DNA of 64,000 nt from Verticillium longisporum (taxonomy: Eukaryota > Ascomycota > Sordariomycetes > Glomerellales > Plectosphaerellaceae), in the NCBI GenBank assembly GCA_019188255.1, contig JAETXT010000010.1:2170001-2234000 (forward strand), written 5' to 3'. The notes under the pieces were generated by a model. The model saw only the letters and a program-made list of their open reading frames with translations. It searched no databases and was not told the DNA's origin. Made by a program: the position numbers and the translations under genes. Shown here piece after piece: positions 33,950-45,576 of this stretch. Each line of letters starts with the position of its first letter. Position 1 is the stretch's first letter.

Positions 33950-35604
33950 ATGGAGACTCTTTCAAAAGAAGGTCAATTATTCCTTGCTATCCAAGCTATG
34001 GACAATGACCCGAACCTAAGCGCCCGGAGTGCTGCGAGGATCTACACCGTCCCCTTAACGACGCTCCTCCGACGCCAGAAGGGCAAACCCTCCCGACGCG
34101 AAAGCCCGCCCAATTCTGCCAAATTAACAGTACTAGAAGAGAAAACTATTGTCGAATATATCCTTGACCTAGATGCGCGATCTTACCCTCCCCGGTTGGG
34201 TGAGGTCGGAGATATGGCGAATCGCCTGCTTGCCGACCGTGACGCGCCACGCGTCGGGAAGAACTGGGCCGCAAACTTCGTCAAACGGCAACCAGAGCTC
34301 CGGACGCGTTTCTTTCGCAAGTACGACTACAAGAGGGCCCAATGCGAAGATCCGGACGCGATAAACGCGTGGTTCCGCCTCGTGCATAACATGATCGCCA
34401 AGTACGGCATCCAAGAGGCTGACATGTACAACTTTGACGAGACCGGCTTCCAGATGGGCGTTATCGCCAACGGAATGGTCGTGACCAGTTCGGAAAGACG
34501 GTCCAATGTGAAGATGAGGCAGCCAGGCAACCGGGAATGGGTTACGGTGATCCAGGGCGTTGGCGCGTTGGGTTTCTCCGTCCCGCCGTTCATCGTGGTT
34601 TCGGGCAAGTACCACCTCTCGAGCTGGTACCAGGACGACGCGATTTCTCGCGACTGGAGAATCGCAACATCTCCAAACGGCTGGACGACGAATGATATTG
34701 GTCTGGAATGGATTCGGCATTTTGACAGGCATACAAAGTCCCGTACTTCGGGCGGTTATCGCCTACTGATCCTGGATGGCCACGAAAGTCACCACTCGGT
34801 CGACTTCGAACTCTACTGCAAGGAGAACAACATCATCACACTCTGTATGCCTCCTCATTCGTCACATCTACTCCAGCCTCTCGATGTTGGGTGTTTTGGC
34901 CCACTAAAGAAAGCATACGGTCGGCAAATCGAGGATAGGATGAGGGCGGGTACAACGCACATCAGCAAAGAAGACTTCTTCCCGGCGTTTTCGGCTGCAT
35001 TTCAGCAAGCAATGACAGAAAAAACATCCAGGGAGGCTTTCGAGGAGCGGGGCTTGTCCCCCATAACCCGGAAACAGTCCTGTCAAAGCTGGATGTGAGG
35101 TTGAGGACGACGACGCCTCCGGGGACGTCCCACGGGGAGCGTGATTCTTGGGTCTCTAAGACGCCCACTAACCTGCTCGAGGCAGGTTCCCAGACTGACT
35201 TCATCAAAGGGCGAATCTCACGCCACCAGGGAAGCTCCCCAACGTCAATTTTAGATGCTGTTGACTATCTTGCGAAGGGGACGCGGGGTGTTATGCACCA
35301 GATCGCTCTTTTGAAGTCAGAGGTTATGATCCTTCGAGAGGAAAATGCTACACTAAGCCGACGCCGGAGGGCCAAAAAGCTACGTCTCCGGGAAGGAGGA
35401 AGCATGGCTGTAGGCGAGGGACAGGACAAGATTGCTCAGAAGGAAGTAGATATCCAGATAAAAGAGGAAACGCTGCAGAACCCGGGTCCCGCGTCGTGGT
35501 CCCAGCCGAAGAAACGATGCTGTAGCGTATGCGGGAAGACCGGCCACAACGCGAGAACTTGTCAGGTAGCTATCTCATCGTCTGCAAAAGACGAGGAGGA
35601 GTGA
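33950..35604 (+). CDS. Fot/pogo transposase in two overlapping frames
   Basis: The first frame, 33950-35098 (382 aa), starts METLSKEGQ. It has a psq-type helix-turn-helix (SARSAARIYTVPLTTLLRR), a CENP-B-like HTH region, and the DDE core with YNFDETGF, LILDGHESHH and LLQPLDVGCFGPLKKAY as the three acidic positions. At 35019-35024 a run of six A ends the match: family-like continuation (NIQGGFRGAGLVPHNPETVL) lies in the -1 frame, which stays open to 35604. That second part contains a coiled coil (ALLKSEVMILREENATL) and a C-terminal CCHC knuckle, CSVCGKTGHNARTC. One extra A would fuse both. The transposase is therefore frameshifted, unless ribosomes slip back on the A run. Confidence 0.85.
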
Positions 35605-35661
35605 TTTTAATTGATTTACGGCGTTTGGGTTGAGGTTTTCCTCGGAATGTTTGTCGGGTCG

Positions 35662-35711
35662 GGGTGAAGTGAACCACTCGCATGGGTGAACCACTCGCTT
35701 GTGGATTACGT
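35662..35711 (-). repeat. right terminal inverted repeat of Fot-type element
   Basis: Reverse complement of the left end with two substitutions. It also carries the doubled GCGAGTGGTTCAC motif, so the doubling predates insertion here. Confidence 0.9.
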
Positions 35712-35713
35712 TA

Positions 35714-37402
35714 TTCTAAAGATTATTAATATTATAAAGAAAGGTCTTAATTAATATCTCTAGAAATTAGCTTTTAATAAGTAAATTATTAATTTACTTA
35801 AGCGTAAGATTTAGATCCTAGTAGACCCTTTTATTAATATTAAGGTCCTCTTAGGAATATAGGTTCTCGATATAAAGACTTCCTTTTAATAATTTTATAT
35901 TAAGTAAATAATCTACGGTAATCGTTAATTAAGCTAGTAAGCTATATAGGACCTTTATATTATAATTATTTACTTAGTTTTAATCTATTTATTCTTCGCT
36001 TTTATTACTTATTTAGACCTTTAATTTATTATTATCGACTTCGATAATATATTTCTTATAACCTTTACTTTTATTAATATTTACGTATTCGTTTAGTAGC
36101 CTCGTAGATATAAGGATAGTATTAATAAGGTTTATCGTTTTAATAATACCTTTTATAGGCTTTATAAAACTCCCTTTTAATAGTTTTAATTCCTATTTAA
36201 GAAGCTAAATAAACTAAGCTATATTTATATTATAGGGAACTTATATCTTCTATATAGTAAGTATATTAGAGTTATCCTATTAATATATATTAATAATATT
36301 ATTATTATTAAGCCTTCTATTAAAGCTATTAAAGGAGCTATCTAGATATTAAAATTAATCTATAATCTTAAGGAAATATTAATTATTAATAAGTTTATTA
36401 ATATATATATTACTTATAATACTAAGAAAGGCTTTATTTTATTATATTAATATAAATATACTTAAAAGATATTATAATACTTTAGCTTTAATAAAGCTAA
36501 TCTAATTAAAACCCCTTAAGCCTTAAGCTCTTTATTTCCTTATCTAGATATTACCTTATACGACCCTTAAATATTAAAGAAATATTAAAAGATAATAAAT
36601 ATTCTTAATTATCTTAGCTATAATACTTACTTTAATATTAGCTTTAACGTCTTAAAGCTCTATAAAGGGAATAATAGATTAATTAATAAATACTTTATAG
36701 CTATTAAGTATATATTTCGCTACTTTAAAAGCACCCTTTTATTTAGAATTAAGTATTATAAGTATATTAATATTAAGCTCTTTACTATAAGCGATACTTT
36801 ATATAGTAATTATTATAATCGTATTTCTATAAGAGGATATATAATCTTCTTTATTAATAGCTCTATAGCCTAGAAATCGTATAAATAATAATTTATTACT
36901 CTTAATACCTTAGAAGTTAAATTTATTAATCTTATTCCTATAAATATTACTCTAAACTAAATTAAGGATATTATAGTAGCTTTTAAGGTATAGATTCTAA
37001 GGCTTTTCGTTTTATTAATAAATAGCTAGAATATTCTAATAATTACCCTTAACCCTTTTAATACTATATATACTTATTATATCGATATTCGATATAAATA
37101 GGTTTAAGAATATATTATTATAAGCGATTTTAAGCTTCGCTATATACTTTTAGCTAAAATACTTATTAATAGACTTATAAAGGGCTTTAGCCTCGAGAAA
37201 TATATAGAATTTACTAGCTAATTACGCCTTATTAACGTAAACTAAGTTAATTATTATTATTATTTTAATCTTAAGCTTCTAATTAGCTAAGAGATTATAT
37301 TTTTAGAGTACTAGGATTAGGAAAGAGGCCTATTACGAGGTGCCTATAGGGACTCTTATAGACCTAATAGCTAATACGCCTTAGATAGTGCTTATAGGGG
37401 GG
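35714..37402 (+). mobile_element. RIP-like degraded Ty1/copia retrotransposon, RT and RNase H
   Basis: This AT-rich block keeps the copia order on the plus strand. A DFDNIFL segment stands for the family MDVDNAFL, then PRRYKDSINKVYRFNNTFYR for QPEGYED...NKVCRLNKALYG near 36100-36170. YINN replaces the YVDD catalytic motif near 36285, and KSYK-stop-stop-FITLNTLEVKF stands for the RNase H KSKKQ...STEAEF near 36880. Stops replace many Gln codons, and Asp codons read Asn in YINN, as expected from C-to-T and G-to-A change. Where the gypsy relic ends and copia begins after 35713 cannot be fixed by eye. Just before 37403 lies TATAGGGGGG, a polypurine tract. Confidence 0.75.
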
Positions 37403-37612
37403 TGTTAGTGGTATTCGCCTAGGGCTTCTAGCAGTCACCTGATGCCAGGTGGCCTGTGCCCTGGCACCTCCTATAGCTTAGTTCCAGGCACCCTCCTGCC
37501 CTAGAGAATAGCTTCCCAATACAACACCTTTCCTTCTTAGACCTCCAACAGTATGAAGAGTCGCTGGCTTGCCGACCCGCGAGGTGCAGCAACTGTTGGA
37601 CCCAACTCAACA
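37403..37612 (+). mobile_element. putative 3' LTR of the copia relic
   Basis: Follows the polypurine tract directly. It begins TGTTAGTGG and ends ACTCAACA, so it has TG...CA ends. Composition is ordinary. No matching 5' LTR was found to the left of the nest, so the boundary is tentative. Confidence 0.4.
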
Positions 37613-37710
37613 GTGTCAGTCCCATTATTCGACTTCAGATTATGCAACCAATGACTGCCCCTCATTTGATATGAACTCAATATCCTGTGGCTATGGTACA
37701 ATCACCGGAT

Positions 37711-39474
37711 TTACAAAGCCATCACACTCCGCCCTCCATCTGATGTGAGCCGGGCTCTGATGTTCACTCTCAGAACCCGATGGGAGAGACGCTCTGCAGC
37801 TTTAAGGGTCCGGTCGGAATCCTCCGAGCTGTCATTCCCACTGCTTGAGTCATCTGAGCTGTCGGTGTCGTCAATTTTGAGGCCCTTATTTCCACCCGTA
37901 CACCCACGATCGAGGTCTTTGCTCCCAATGATAGAACTAGGCGAGAACACCAAAGCCTGGCCAGTGTGAAGGTTGACAATGAGCGAGAAGAGTTCTGCTG
38001 CAGGGTCTCTTCCACGGACAGTGATGGGGTGCACGCCAGGCCTCCCATGGTTCTTCTTAGCCTCGGTTCCCTCGTTCTCTGCAGGCACCAACGAGGACAC
38101 TCCGGCCAAGTGTTTCTGCAGTGTACGGAGCCAGTCCGGAGACGTGAAGCGATGGACGATCGTCACGGAGCATAGGTCGAGGAGCTTGGGCGAAATTGTC
38201 GGCTCCTGAGTAGAGATGATGACTCGCGTGCCGAGATGTCTTTGCTGCCGGATGACGCCCAGCAGATTCTCGGTGAAGATGCACGACTCCGGGGAGCTAT
38301 CCCTCATGTATTTGTGCGCCTCGTCTAGAGCAACTACTCGACTGACACTCTTGTCACCTTCAAGAAACAGTTGGAGTGCTATGTTGAATAGCCAGCATGC
38401 CATGTCCGACGTGACACATGGGCAGGAAAGGTCGACAATGATAAGTTGGCTTGGCTAAGACTTTCGTAAGTAGAGCCCCAAGAAGTCGAACAGAAACTTA
38501 CGCAAGGCGTCCAGTTGTTTGCTTCCGTCGTTTTCATAGCCTTCTTCTGTTTTTTCGAAAGAATCGCCGATGATGCCATGAAGCTCTCCAAAGTGTCCAG
38601 TCTCTGCTGGAGGGGAACCGATTGCGCAACCTGCAGGTCTTCTTTGTTCATCGTGGCCTTGAACTGCGAATATTTAAATGGTTGACCGGAATTTTGCTGG
38701 CTAATTCTCATCTCCCTCAGGATGCGTGTCACAACGTGCATGTAGAGGGGTACGTTCCCGGCGCCTACTGCCATTAAGTTGAGCATTCTCTGCGTGTTGA
38801 GATCCTCGTCTCTCAGACGGAATGGCTCAATGACGACGTTGGGAACCCGGGCATAGGTATTCTTGGAATTGTCGTCGTCAGCATACATCTCTTTCCGTTG
38901 CTGGATACGTGATGCTCACCTTGATCGTCTGGATATTGGTAGGCGCACAAAGGACGCGAACACTCACTTGCCGGTCAGACGCAAGGAAGGCAGCTTCGCA
39001 GGGGAGCCCGATCAGGTCCGAGTTGAATCCATCGTAATGGAACACAATTCCCGTCAAAGGACGAGGCAGACTGCCAAGCTTGCTGCGTAATAGACAGTTC
39101 TCCAATAGACAAGCAAGCGTGTTGCTTTTACCGGCTCCCTGGCTGCCACAGATGAATGTCGAAGCCGGAGCGGTGACGTTCTGGAAGACCCTTGCGGAAA
39201 GAATATCCGCCCTACTCTCAGAACCATTGAGCTTCTTGGACGAGACACTGCTGACCCCAATAAGACCGTGTTGGATGTCTGGACAGGTCTTTAGAGCAGG
39301 CACCGTCAACAGTGGGCTAGAAGCAAATTCATCTTGATGTTGGTCATGCTGAGGCGGGACAAGATATCGAAGCTGAGTTTCGAGGTCGGAATCGAAACTC
39401 TCAACGCGGGGCGCGGAGGCACTGCTGGTACTTCCCGACCTCTGAGAACTGGAATTCATAGTGTCTGTAAGCAT
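37711..39474 (-). CDS. HerA/FtsK-like P-loop ATPase
   Basis: Three exons, 39474-38920, 38861-38502 and 38454-37711, give 552 aa in phase. Walker A is GSQGAGKSNTL (about residues 113-123) and Walker B is VVALDEAHKYM, followed by an RQQRHLGTRVIISTQEP segment, the sensor and arginine-finger region of the DUF87/HerA-FtsK type. The first 70 residues are Ser-rich and likely disordered. The C-terminus carries a DDTDSSDDSSSGND acidic tract. Such stand-alone ATPases occur in many Pezizomycotina; I know of no described role. The first intron is 58 nt and ends in CAAG, its least certain splice site. The gene begins less than 2 kb from the transposon nest but shows no damage. Confidence 0.78.
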
Positions 39475-40130
39475 GGACGAGCGGGTGTTTTGCGCTGTTG
39501 GTCACACTATGTTCTTGGGTCGTTCCATGTTACTTATACCCGACAGTGCAGGCTAACGAGAGGCTGCTGGAAGAAGCAAGAGCTCTTCAAGTTGTTCCCC
39601 GTCTTGTTAAAGAGACCTGGACCCCCTTCAGGATGCTGCTACTACTTGCGGCGATGGTTTGAAAGGCAGTGTGCCAGGCTACTGGATTGAGCAGCCGTGT
39701 CCTGTGATTCAAAGAGATCCATCTGCAAGCTTGTTCTATTCGGCCTCCCACATGAGGCTCACAGATTGATTCAGATACCAACGGAACATTCAAAGACGAA
39801 GCCACTGGGAGTTCTTTCTCAATTTCTGCACCTGCCAGCACGGTCAGTTGATGTGGTGTTGGTGACTAATGGGTACACGTGATTCGGATGCACAGACATC
39901 ACTACAGATGGTTCAATGATGTTAGAGTGCAGTGAGCGTTGGCATTTCATGCATGGTACTTCGCCAAAATCAGAAAATCAAAAACGAAAAGTGGCCTCCC
40001 AATGAGGGCCAGACACCAAACTCCTAACCCCAGTGATATGCAGCCCCACGCGCCCCGACTTGCAAACGCCTCGCTGACCCTGCATCGTCCAGAACTAACC
40101 ATGCGACCAAGCCAGCCCGTAGGCCCAAAC
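39475..40130. other. intergenic spacer
   Basis: Spacer between two minus-strand genes; no gene recognised. Confidence 0.45.
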
Positions 40131-42318
40131 TCACACGGCACCGACAAGGCCCTCATACGCCCGCTCGACAGTGCGGCCTCCCATGCCAGGGACAGTTCTC
40201 AGCTGGGCCAAGGTGAAAATGTTTCCATCGTCATCTTCGCCCATCAAACGCAAGAAGTCCACCAAGTCCCTCGCCTTCTTCGCCCCAAAGCCGTGCAGAC
40301 GTTGGATCTGTGCCAGATCTCTCGAGTTGACAATGTCAAGCAGTTGCTGAGAGCGCGGTGATGTTGGCTCATAGGCAGTCGTTGTCAAGGGAACGGCAAC
40401 CTTGGCATGCTTGGCAGTCTTCTTGCTTCTGGGCTTGGGATCGCGGTACAAAAAACTCTCATCTGCGTCCGCGTCGGCATCGACGGCGCCGTGATACTCA
40501 TCTTCATCCAACGCAACGACCTTTCGGCGCTTCCGCCTCGACTCCTTTGCGGTTTCCTCCACGTCCATACCGAGCCGCGCGCGAAGCTTCTCGATTTTGC
40601 CGAGGAGCTTGGCCTGGCCAGGGAAGAAGGGGAGCGCGAGCTCGTACATTTCCAGTGCAGTCGCGTCGTCACCCTTCTCCTTTGCCTGCCGTGCCAGCAG
40701 CAGGTGCCTTAGGCCATCAGATCTTGAGTCTTCCCGTCGTTCGTCTTCCTGTATGCGCCTCTCAAGTGCCTCCAGTCTCTTCTGCACAGCATCATTGATA
40801 TCGGGATGAACTGCCGCTACAGCAGGTGCCGCAGGCTCAGCCGCTTGGCTGACTCTCGCGGCAAGGATCTCGCTAACCTTCTTCTCGACCAAAGCCTCGA
40901 GCTGATCGGCGGAGATGGAAAGCTTTGTTTGCGCAGAATGGAGAGGCTGGCTAGGTCTCATGATCTTGGTCGGTCGAGGAAGGCTGTCGGAATCGGAGGG
41001 CCGTTTGCGGACCTGGGTGATAACGGCAGTCGGACGCGCCATGGCAGTAGGCTTGCTCTTGTCAGTGTAGACACTGAACGCCTTGACGGGTCGCGTCGCA
41101 TCCGCAGCCTTCTCTTTGCTGGCCATGACGCCACTGTGGACGTTGTGCGCATTGGCCAATGGCCGCAGTGCTTGGCGCATCGTTCCAGCGCCGTTGTTCG
41201 AGTTTGTGCGAGGGACCTGCTTGAAGACAACCTCGTTCTCGATTTCGCGGACTTCGATGCGCTTCGCCCGCGAGCTGACGTTGAGACTACTCAACGTGTC
41301 GAGATGGTAGCTTCGGAGGGGTGCCAGATTCAGAATCATGATTGTGATGCCGTTGTTCTGGCCGAGGCTGAGAATGCGCGTCATTTTGGACTCGCGGTAA
41401 GGAATGCGCTTGTCGCCTCGGGAGATGGCATCGATACACTGCGAAAGAACGAACAGGCTCTTGTTGATGGCAGCCGACTCGACAAGGCGCTCCTTTCCGT
41501 TGTCTGTCCTGCGGTTGTCTTCGGATCCAGCCAAGTCAATGGCGGAAGCGGTACTTTCCCTGACCACGTCGCCAGTGGTTTGTGTGACCTTGACGCGCAG
41601 GATAGCATGGCTTCTGCTGCTGTGCGCGTTGAGCTTGGTCGACGCAGTGACGCGGTTGTTGTTGGCCTCGATGTAGAGTTTCTCAAAGTCCTTCAGGTCC
41701 TGACAAGGTCGCTCGGAGAGGCCGACGACGATGGTTTTGCCATCTTTCTCGCGCAGCGGCAGACCAGCGGGCAGTCTCTTCTCGGGGGGTTCCATCAAGT
41801 CGAAGACCTTGTCGTTGTAGATCTCATAGTAGGAGAGGGCCACATCCACTGTTGTCTGGCCGTCCGTGTCCTTCGCGGTCTTCTTTCCTCTCCTGTAGAT
41901 GCCGCTCAGTAGCCGAGGGATGACGCCTCGATCAGCCAGCTTGAGACCGCCTCGCATGGTGTGCGTCTTTCCGGTTCCGGTAACTCCATAGGCAAATATG
42001 GTGACGTCGAGACCTTGGAATAGAGACTTGAGATGCGGTGAGACTAGAGCCAAATGTTAGAGCCGTATTGCCGCCAAGTCTGTCCTACACCATCTCATCC
42101 TGCGTACCCTCTGAAGCGAACAGCGCCTCTTGCGTCGCAGCCTGGTCATAGACACTGTTGAACGCGAAAGAAAACTCCTCTGATTCGTTCTTGGGGTTCG
42201 GGATCTTGACGAGCGTGGCTGGCTTGCCCTCTTCGGTGCTGTCTGCCGTGACAATGGTGTCCTTGTCAAGCTCCTTGGGGAGCAGCGGACGTATGCGCGC
42301 AACGACTCGTACCGACAT
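40131..42318 (-). CDS. kinesin-10 (KIF22/Kid-like) chromokinesin
   Basis: Two exons, 42318-42108 and 42043-40131, give 707 aa. The motor domain starts at once: VRVVARIRPLLPKE, P-loop GVTGTGKT at residues 90-97, switch I NAHSSRSH and switch II DLAGSE. A neck and coiled-coil-like region follows (around VQKRLEALERRIQEDER). The C-terminus has a helix-hairpin-helix (IQRLHGFGAKKARDLVDFL, about residues 655-675), the DNA-binding feature of the Kid/KIF22 kinesin-10 family. It should bind microtubules and chromatin and act in chromosome positioning in mitosis. The gene is divergent from AIM24 with 383 bp between start codons. Confidence 0.93.
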
Positions 42319-42701
42319 GGTGTATGCTGGCCAATTGACTCCAAAGAAAAGAGAAGAAGAACGCCAAACGAAGGAAAGGCACTGGCAATCACCGCTCCAA
42401 AGCAGTTTCGTGGTATTCGTTGTGGAAGAAGATGGTTCGTCGTTGCAAGGGCGGAGCGGGAAGAAAGCTTGGGCCAAACCTCGCCAAAGTCAACAGGGGT
42501 CCCGCGTCACAGCAATGTCGCCCCGGCAACGACATATCACGTGACACTTGAGAGCCAGGAATTCTTGAGCTCGGAGCTCATACCAGGTCTCGTCGTTGCT
42601 GTTCCGACTTTTTGCCGCATCTCGAATCCGTCTGGTGAGAGCTTCACGAACTGGTGCTTTGTCGCCATAGCTCCTCTCTCCCCCCCCCACTAGCCGCCAT
42701 C
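42319..42701. promoter_or_regulatory. bidirectional promoter of kinesin-10 and AIM24
   Basis: 383 bp separate the two divergent start codons. Next to the AIM24 start lies a CT-rich run ending in nine C (about 42673-42689). No further element is assigned. Confidence 0.5.
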
Positions 42702-43965
42702 ATGCATGGTCAATCCCCATTGATCCGAACGGCTAGAGGTCTGAGGACCGTCAAGACACGGCCATCATCCTGCCGCCAATGCAGAACCATCCAGATCAGC
42801 GCCGCGCCCACTACTGAGACCCCTCGCGTTGGAGGAGATGCTTTTGGGGCTCCTGCGAATACCTCTGTCCACGATGTTGCCGGTACGAGCCTCTCCATTC
42901 ATTTTTGCACGGCGGGGCTTTTTGCTGACTGTTTCGTACAGATGCTCGTTTCGAAGTCCTCGGCTCACCATACTCGATGCTCTCCGTCACCCTCTCTCCT
43001 TCGCAGAAGCTTTACACTCGGCGAGGCACGCTGGTTGGTGTAGCTGGCCAGGCAGATAACGTATGTCCACATGGCGGTTTGCCTGCGATCAAAGAAACAA
43101 ATCATGCTGACCATGTGACCAGGCGCAATCAACGCTTTCCATTCTCTCACCCTTCTCCCGAGCCTTCCTAGGCATCCCCTTCCTGTACCAGAGGATATCG
43201 TCATCAACCCCGCTGACGGCCCTGATCTCGACGAAATCCCCGACTACTACTTTTTCCATCCTCCACCTTGACGGTACCACGGACTACATGGTTGCGCAGC
43301 GGAATGCGCTATTGGCATGGACCGGCCACACCCTCTCACTCAGCCCGCGTATCAGCAGGGGCTTGTCGCTGGCGCACTGGGGCTCAACGCATCTAACTGG
43401 CCGTGGGTTGGCAGCGCTGTCGTCACCAGGCCAAATTTATCAACTGACACTTGGCGACGGCGAGGAGTTCGTCGCTCACCCATCGCACGTCGTCGCTTAC
43501 TCGGTCTCGCGCAATCCGCCTCTGCCATTCCGCCTGAAGTCTTCGTCGTTCCGACTCCAGATCCCGAGCGTCACCGGCCTGTTCCCCGAAACCAAGTTCT
43601 TCAAGGCCATGCGAGACACAGACACCTACAAGGCAATTGGCCGCTTCCTCTTCAGCCTGAGGACATCGATGCGGAGGACCATCTGGGGCGACAGACTCTA
43701 CCTTCAGTTCCGTGGACCTACGACATTGCTGATGTCGAGCCGTGGCGTGCGCGTTGCCGATGTCCTGACAAACCAAGAAGTCAACGAGATCTCAGATGCA
43801 CAAGCCGGTGTAGTTCCCAAGGCTATTGAGCTTTCTTCCCAGGCAAAGGCCGTGGAGCCGGCCTCCACAGAACAAGCCCCGTCAGCCATTCATATCGCGA
43901 GTGTCGCGAAGGATGGTAAGGTCAGCTTTGAAGACGCAAAGGATTTGAAGGAGTTCGTCCGGTGA
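42702..43965 (+). CDS. AIM24: mitochondrial AIM24 family protein
   Basis: Three exons, 42702-42882, 42942-43060 and 43123-43965, give 380 aa. The N-terminus is basic and Ser-rich without acidic residues ([20 protein letters not shown]), a mitochondrial presequence. The body, [20 protein letters not shown] followed by [11 protein letters not shown] and later [21 protein letters not shown], matches the AIM24/TRAP-like beta-prism family. In yeast Aim24 is an inner-membrane protein linked to the MICOS complex and cristae integrity. The tail beyond residue 330 is low complexity. Confidence 0.88.
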
Positions 43966-45576
43966 TTCGACTTGGCCGAAGCTGGCTGTATGAACTGTCG
44001 GGGATATGGCCTCGGCCGGGGAATTCGATGCCGCATCAATGCGCATCGACCGTGTACCTTTACTGTGTAATAGACCCATGACGATCGGATCCGACGGAAT
44101 CCCTCTTACTTATCTCGGCAATACTTCTGGTCATCCCCGCAAAGAGCCACAAGGTGCTGCGTGCTGATCAATGTCTATGGAGCCGAGCGGAAATACGGTC
44201 GAGCTGCCACCAGGAGCAACGAAAGTTGTTGGTGCCCAGTCTCGCAGTGCAGCCCTTGCAAACCCGTGCGTAGAGAATTCTGGTTGTGTGTAACGTGATC
44301 GCCGATTAATTTCATGCTGAAACTTCACGCCGACAGCACGTTGTATTCGGGTGTATCCGAGTACCCTGGAGCTTAGTCGCAAGGATTGCGATCAGCCTCA
44401 GTGCGCCGATCAGATTTTATGCCCGAGCTCGTCTTCGCTGTGCATACATGGTCCATTTTATTGATGGTTGTCCACCGGCTACTAACCGCCGGTTGAGTCA
44501 TTCGATCACGAACCGTAGGTGGACTCTGACATTTGCTTCTATCACTTGGTACTGTATTTGCCGTGCTGATGAACCGAACTAGAGCTCAGCTTTGACTAGT
44601 TGCTTTTCTCAGCGCACGCAAGCCACGAGGTAATGTCGTAATTGGAGCTTCTCGGCCTTCGCGTTTTGCTGTCGCCGACGTTTATTCCCACTACCACTAG
44701 GATCAGCGACCCCCTTGCCGTCTTAACCGGATTCAGCCAACCATCTGCCTTCTGGCTTTCTTTCACGTCTTGGATCTCTCACACTGATTTATCCATGGTG
44801 GTGACGCCGGGTGGGCAACCGATACAGCGTTGCTGTGCAGCGCATTAAGCGCGGCGAGCCAAGTGATTCCAGCCCTGTAATGACCCCGTACTCGACTCAA
44901 ACCGCTCGCAAGATTGTGAATGAGAGGCTGCGCTCCAAGAATACACAGAGAAAAGCTCGAACAGTTGCGGATTCAGGTCTTGTCGCCCCACAGTCTTGCG
45001 GCGACCAGGGACCAACCGCCATGACACACGGATGTCGGCCGCAACCAGCACCGCCAACCCAGATTAGCTACGCCTTTACCGCAGACCCCCCTTGTCGACT
45101 TATGGGGTCAGAGTGAGAGAAATGGTCGTTTTGTCAGTCACAAAGAAGATCATGGTCCAATCGCGTCCATGGTTGTCGTGTGAAGGGCGGGCTTCCTTTC
45201 CTTTTCTCGATGGGATCCTTTAGTCACCCCCCCTCCTGCAGTAATCCTGCAGCTCTACAGACATAACGACCGCGTCACGCCGCGATTGCTAAGCTCCGTG
45301 GCCATAATCCCGAGACTACGGTGATTTCTAACGTCCGGCTGAAGAGGCTGTAGCCCCGAGCTCGACCTGCCAACCGCTTTCCATACTAGGGCGCGATCTT
45401 CGCACTACTCGGGCTCGGCACCTTACATCCGCCTTCCGTCTTCCGTCTTCCGCACATAGCTTCGCAGCGAACAGATCAAACTTTTGACAGAGGTTAAAGG
45501 AGACTAAAGTCCCCGTTTCGAACAGGACGCGGAAAAAGCTCATCATCGATTACACGGATCTCAAAAAGCCATCACA
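43966..45576. other. intergenic region, no gene recognised
   Basis: 1.6 kb between AIM24 and the MFS gene. Frames are short and unsupported. The last 250 bp contain pyrimidine-rich promoter-like sequence, including TTCCGTCTTCCG repeats near 45430-45450. Confidence 0.5.

Larger units (their letters stand above)
33852..35711 (+). mobile_element. full-length Fot/pogo-type DNA transposon
   Basis: An 1860-bp element bounded by TA on both sides (33850-33851 and 35712-35713). The ends are inverted copies starting ACGTAATCCACAAGCG and agreeing over about 50 bp with two mismatches. It carries one transposase region and has normal base composition. Size, TA duplication and transposase type all fit the Fot1/pogo branch of Tc1/mariner. 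It sits inside RIP-like degraded retroelement DNA but is not itself degraded, so it arrived later. Confidence 0.92.

Noticed and set aside
32321..37617. GTGTC on both sides of the whole transposon nest as a target duplication
   Set aside because: The left copy is not followed by a TG-starting LTR, and a 5-mer match at a chosen place is weak. Possible but not claimed.
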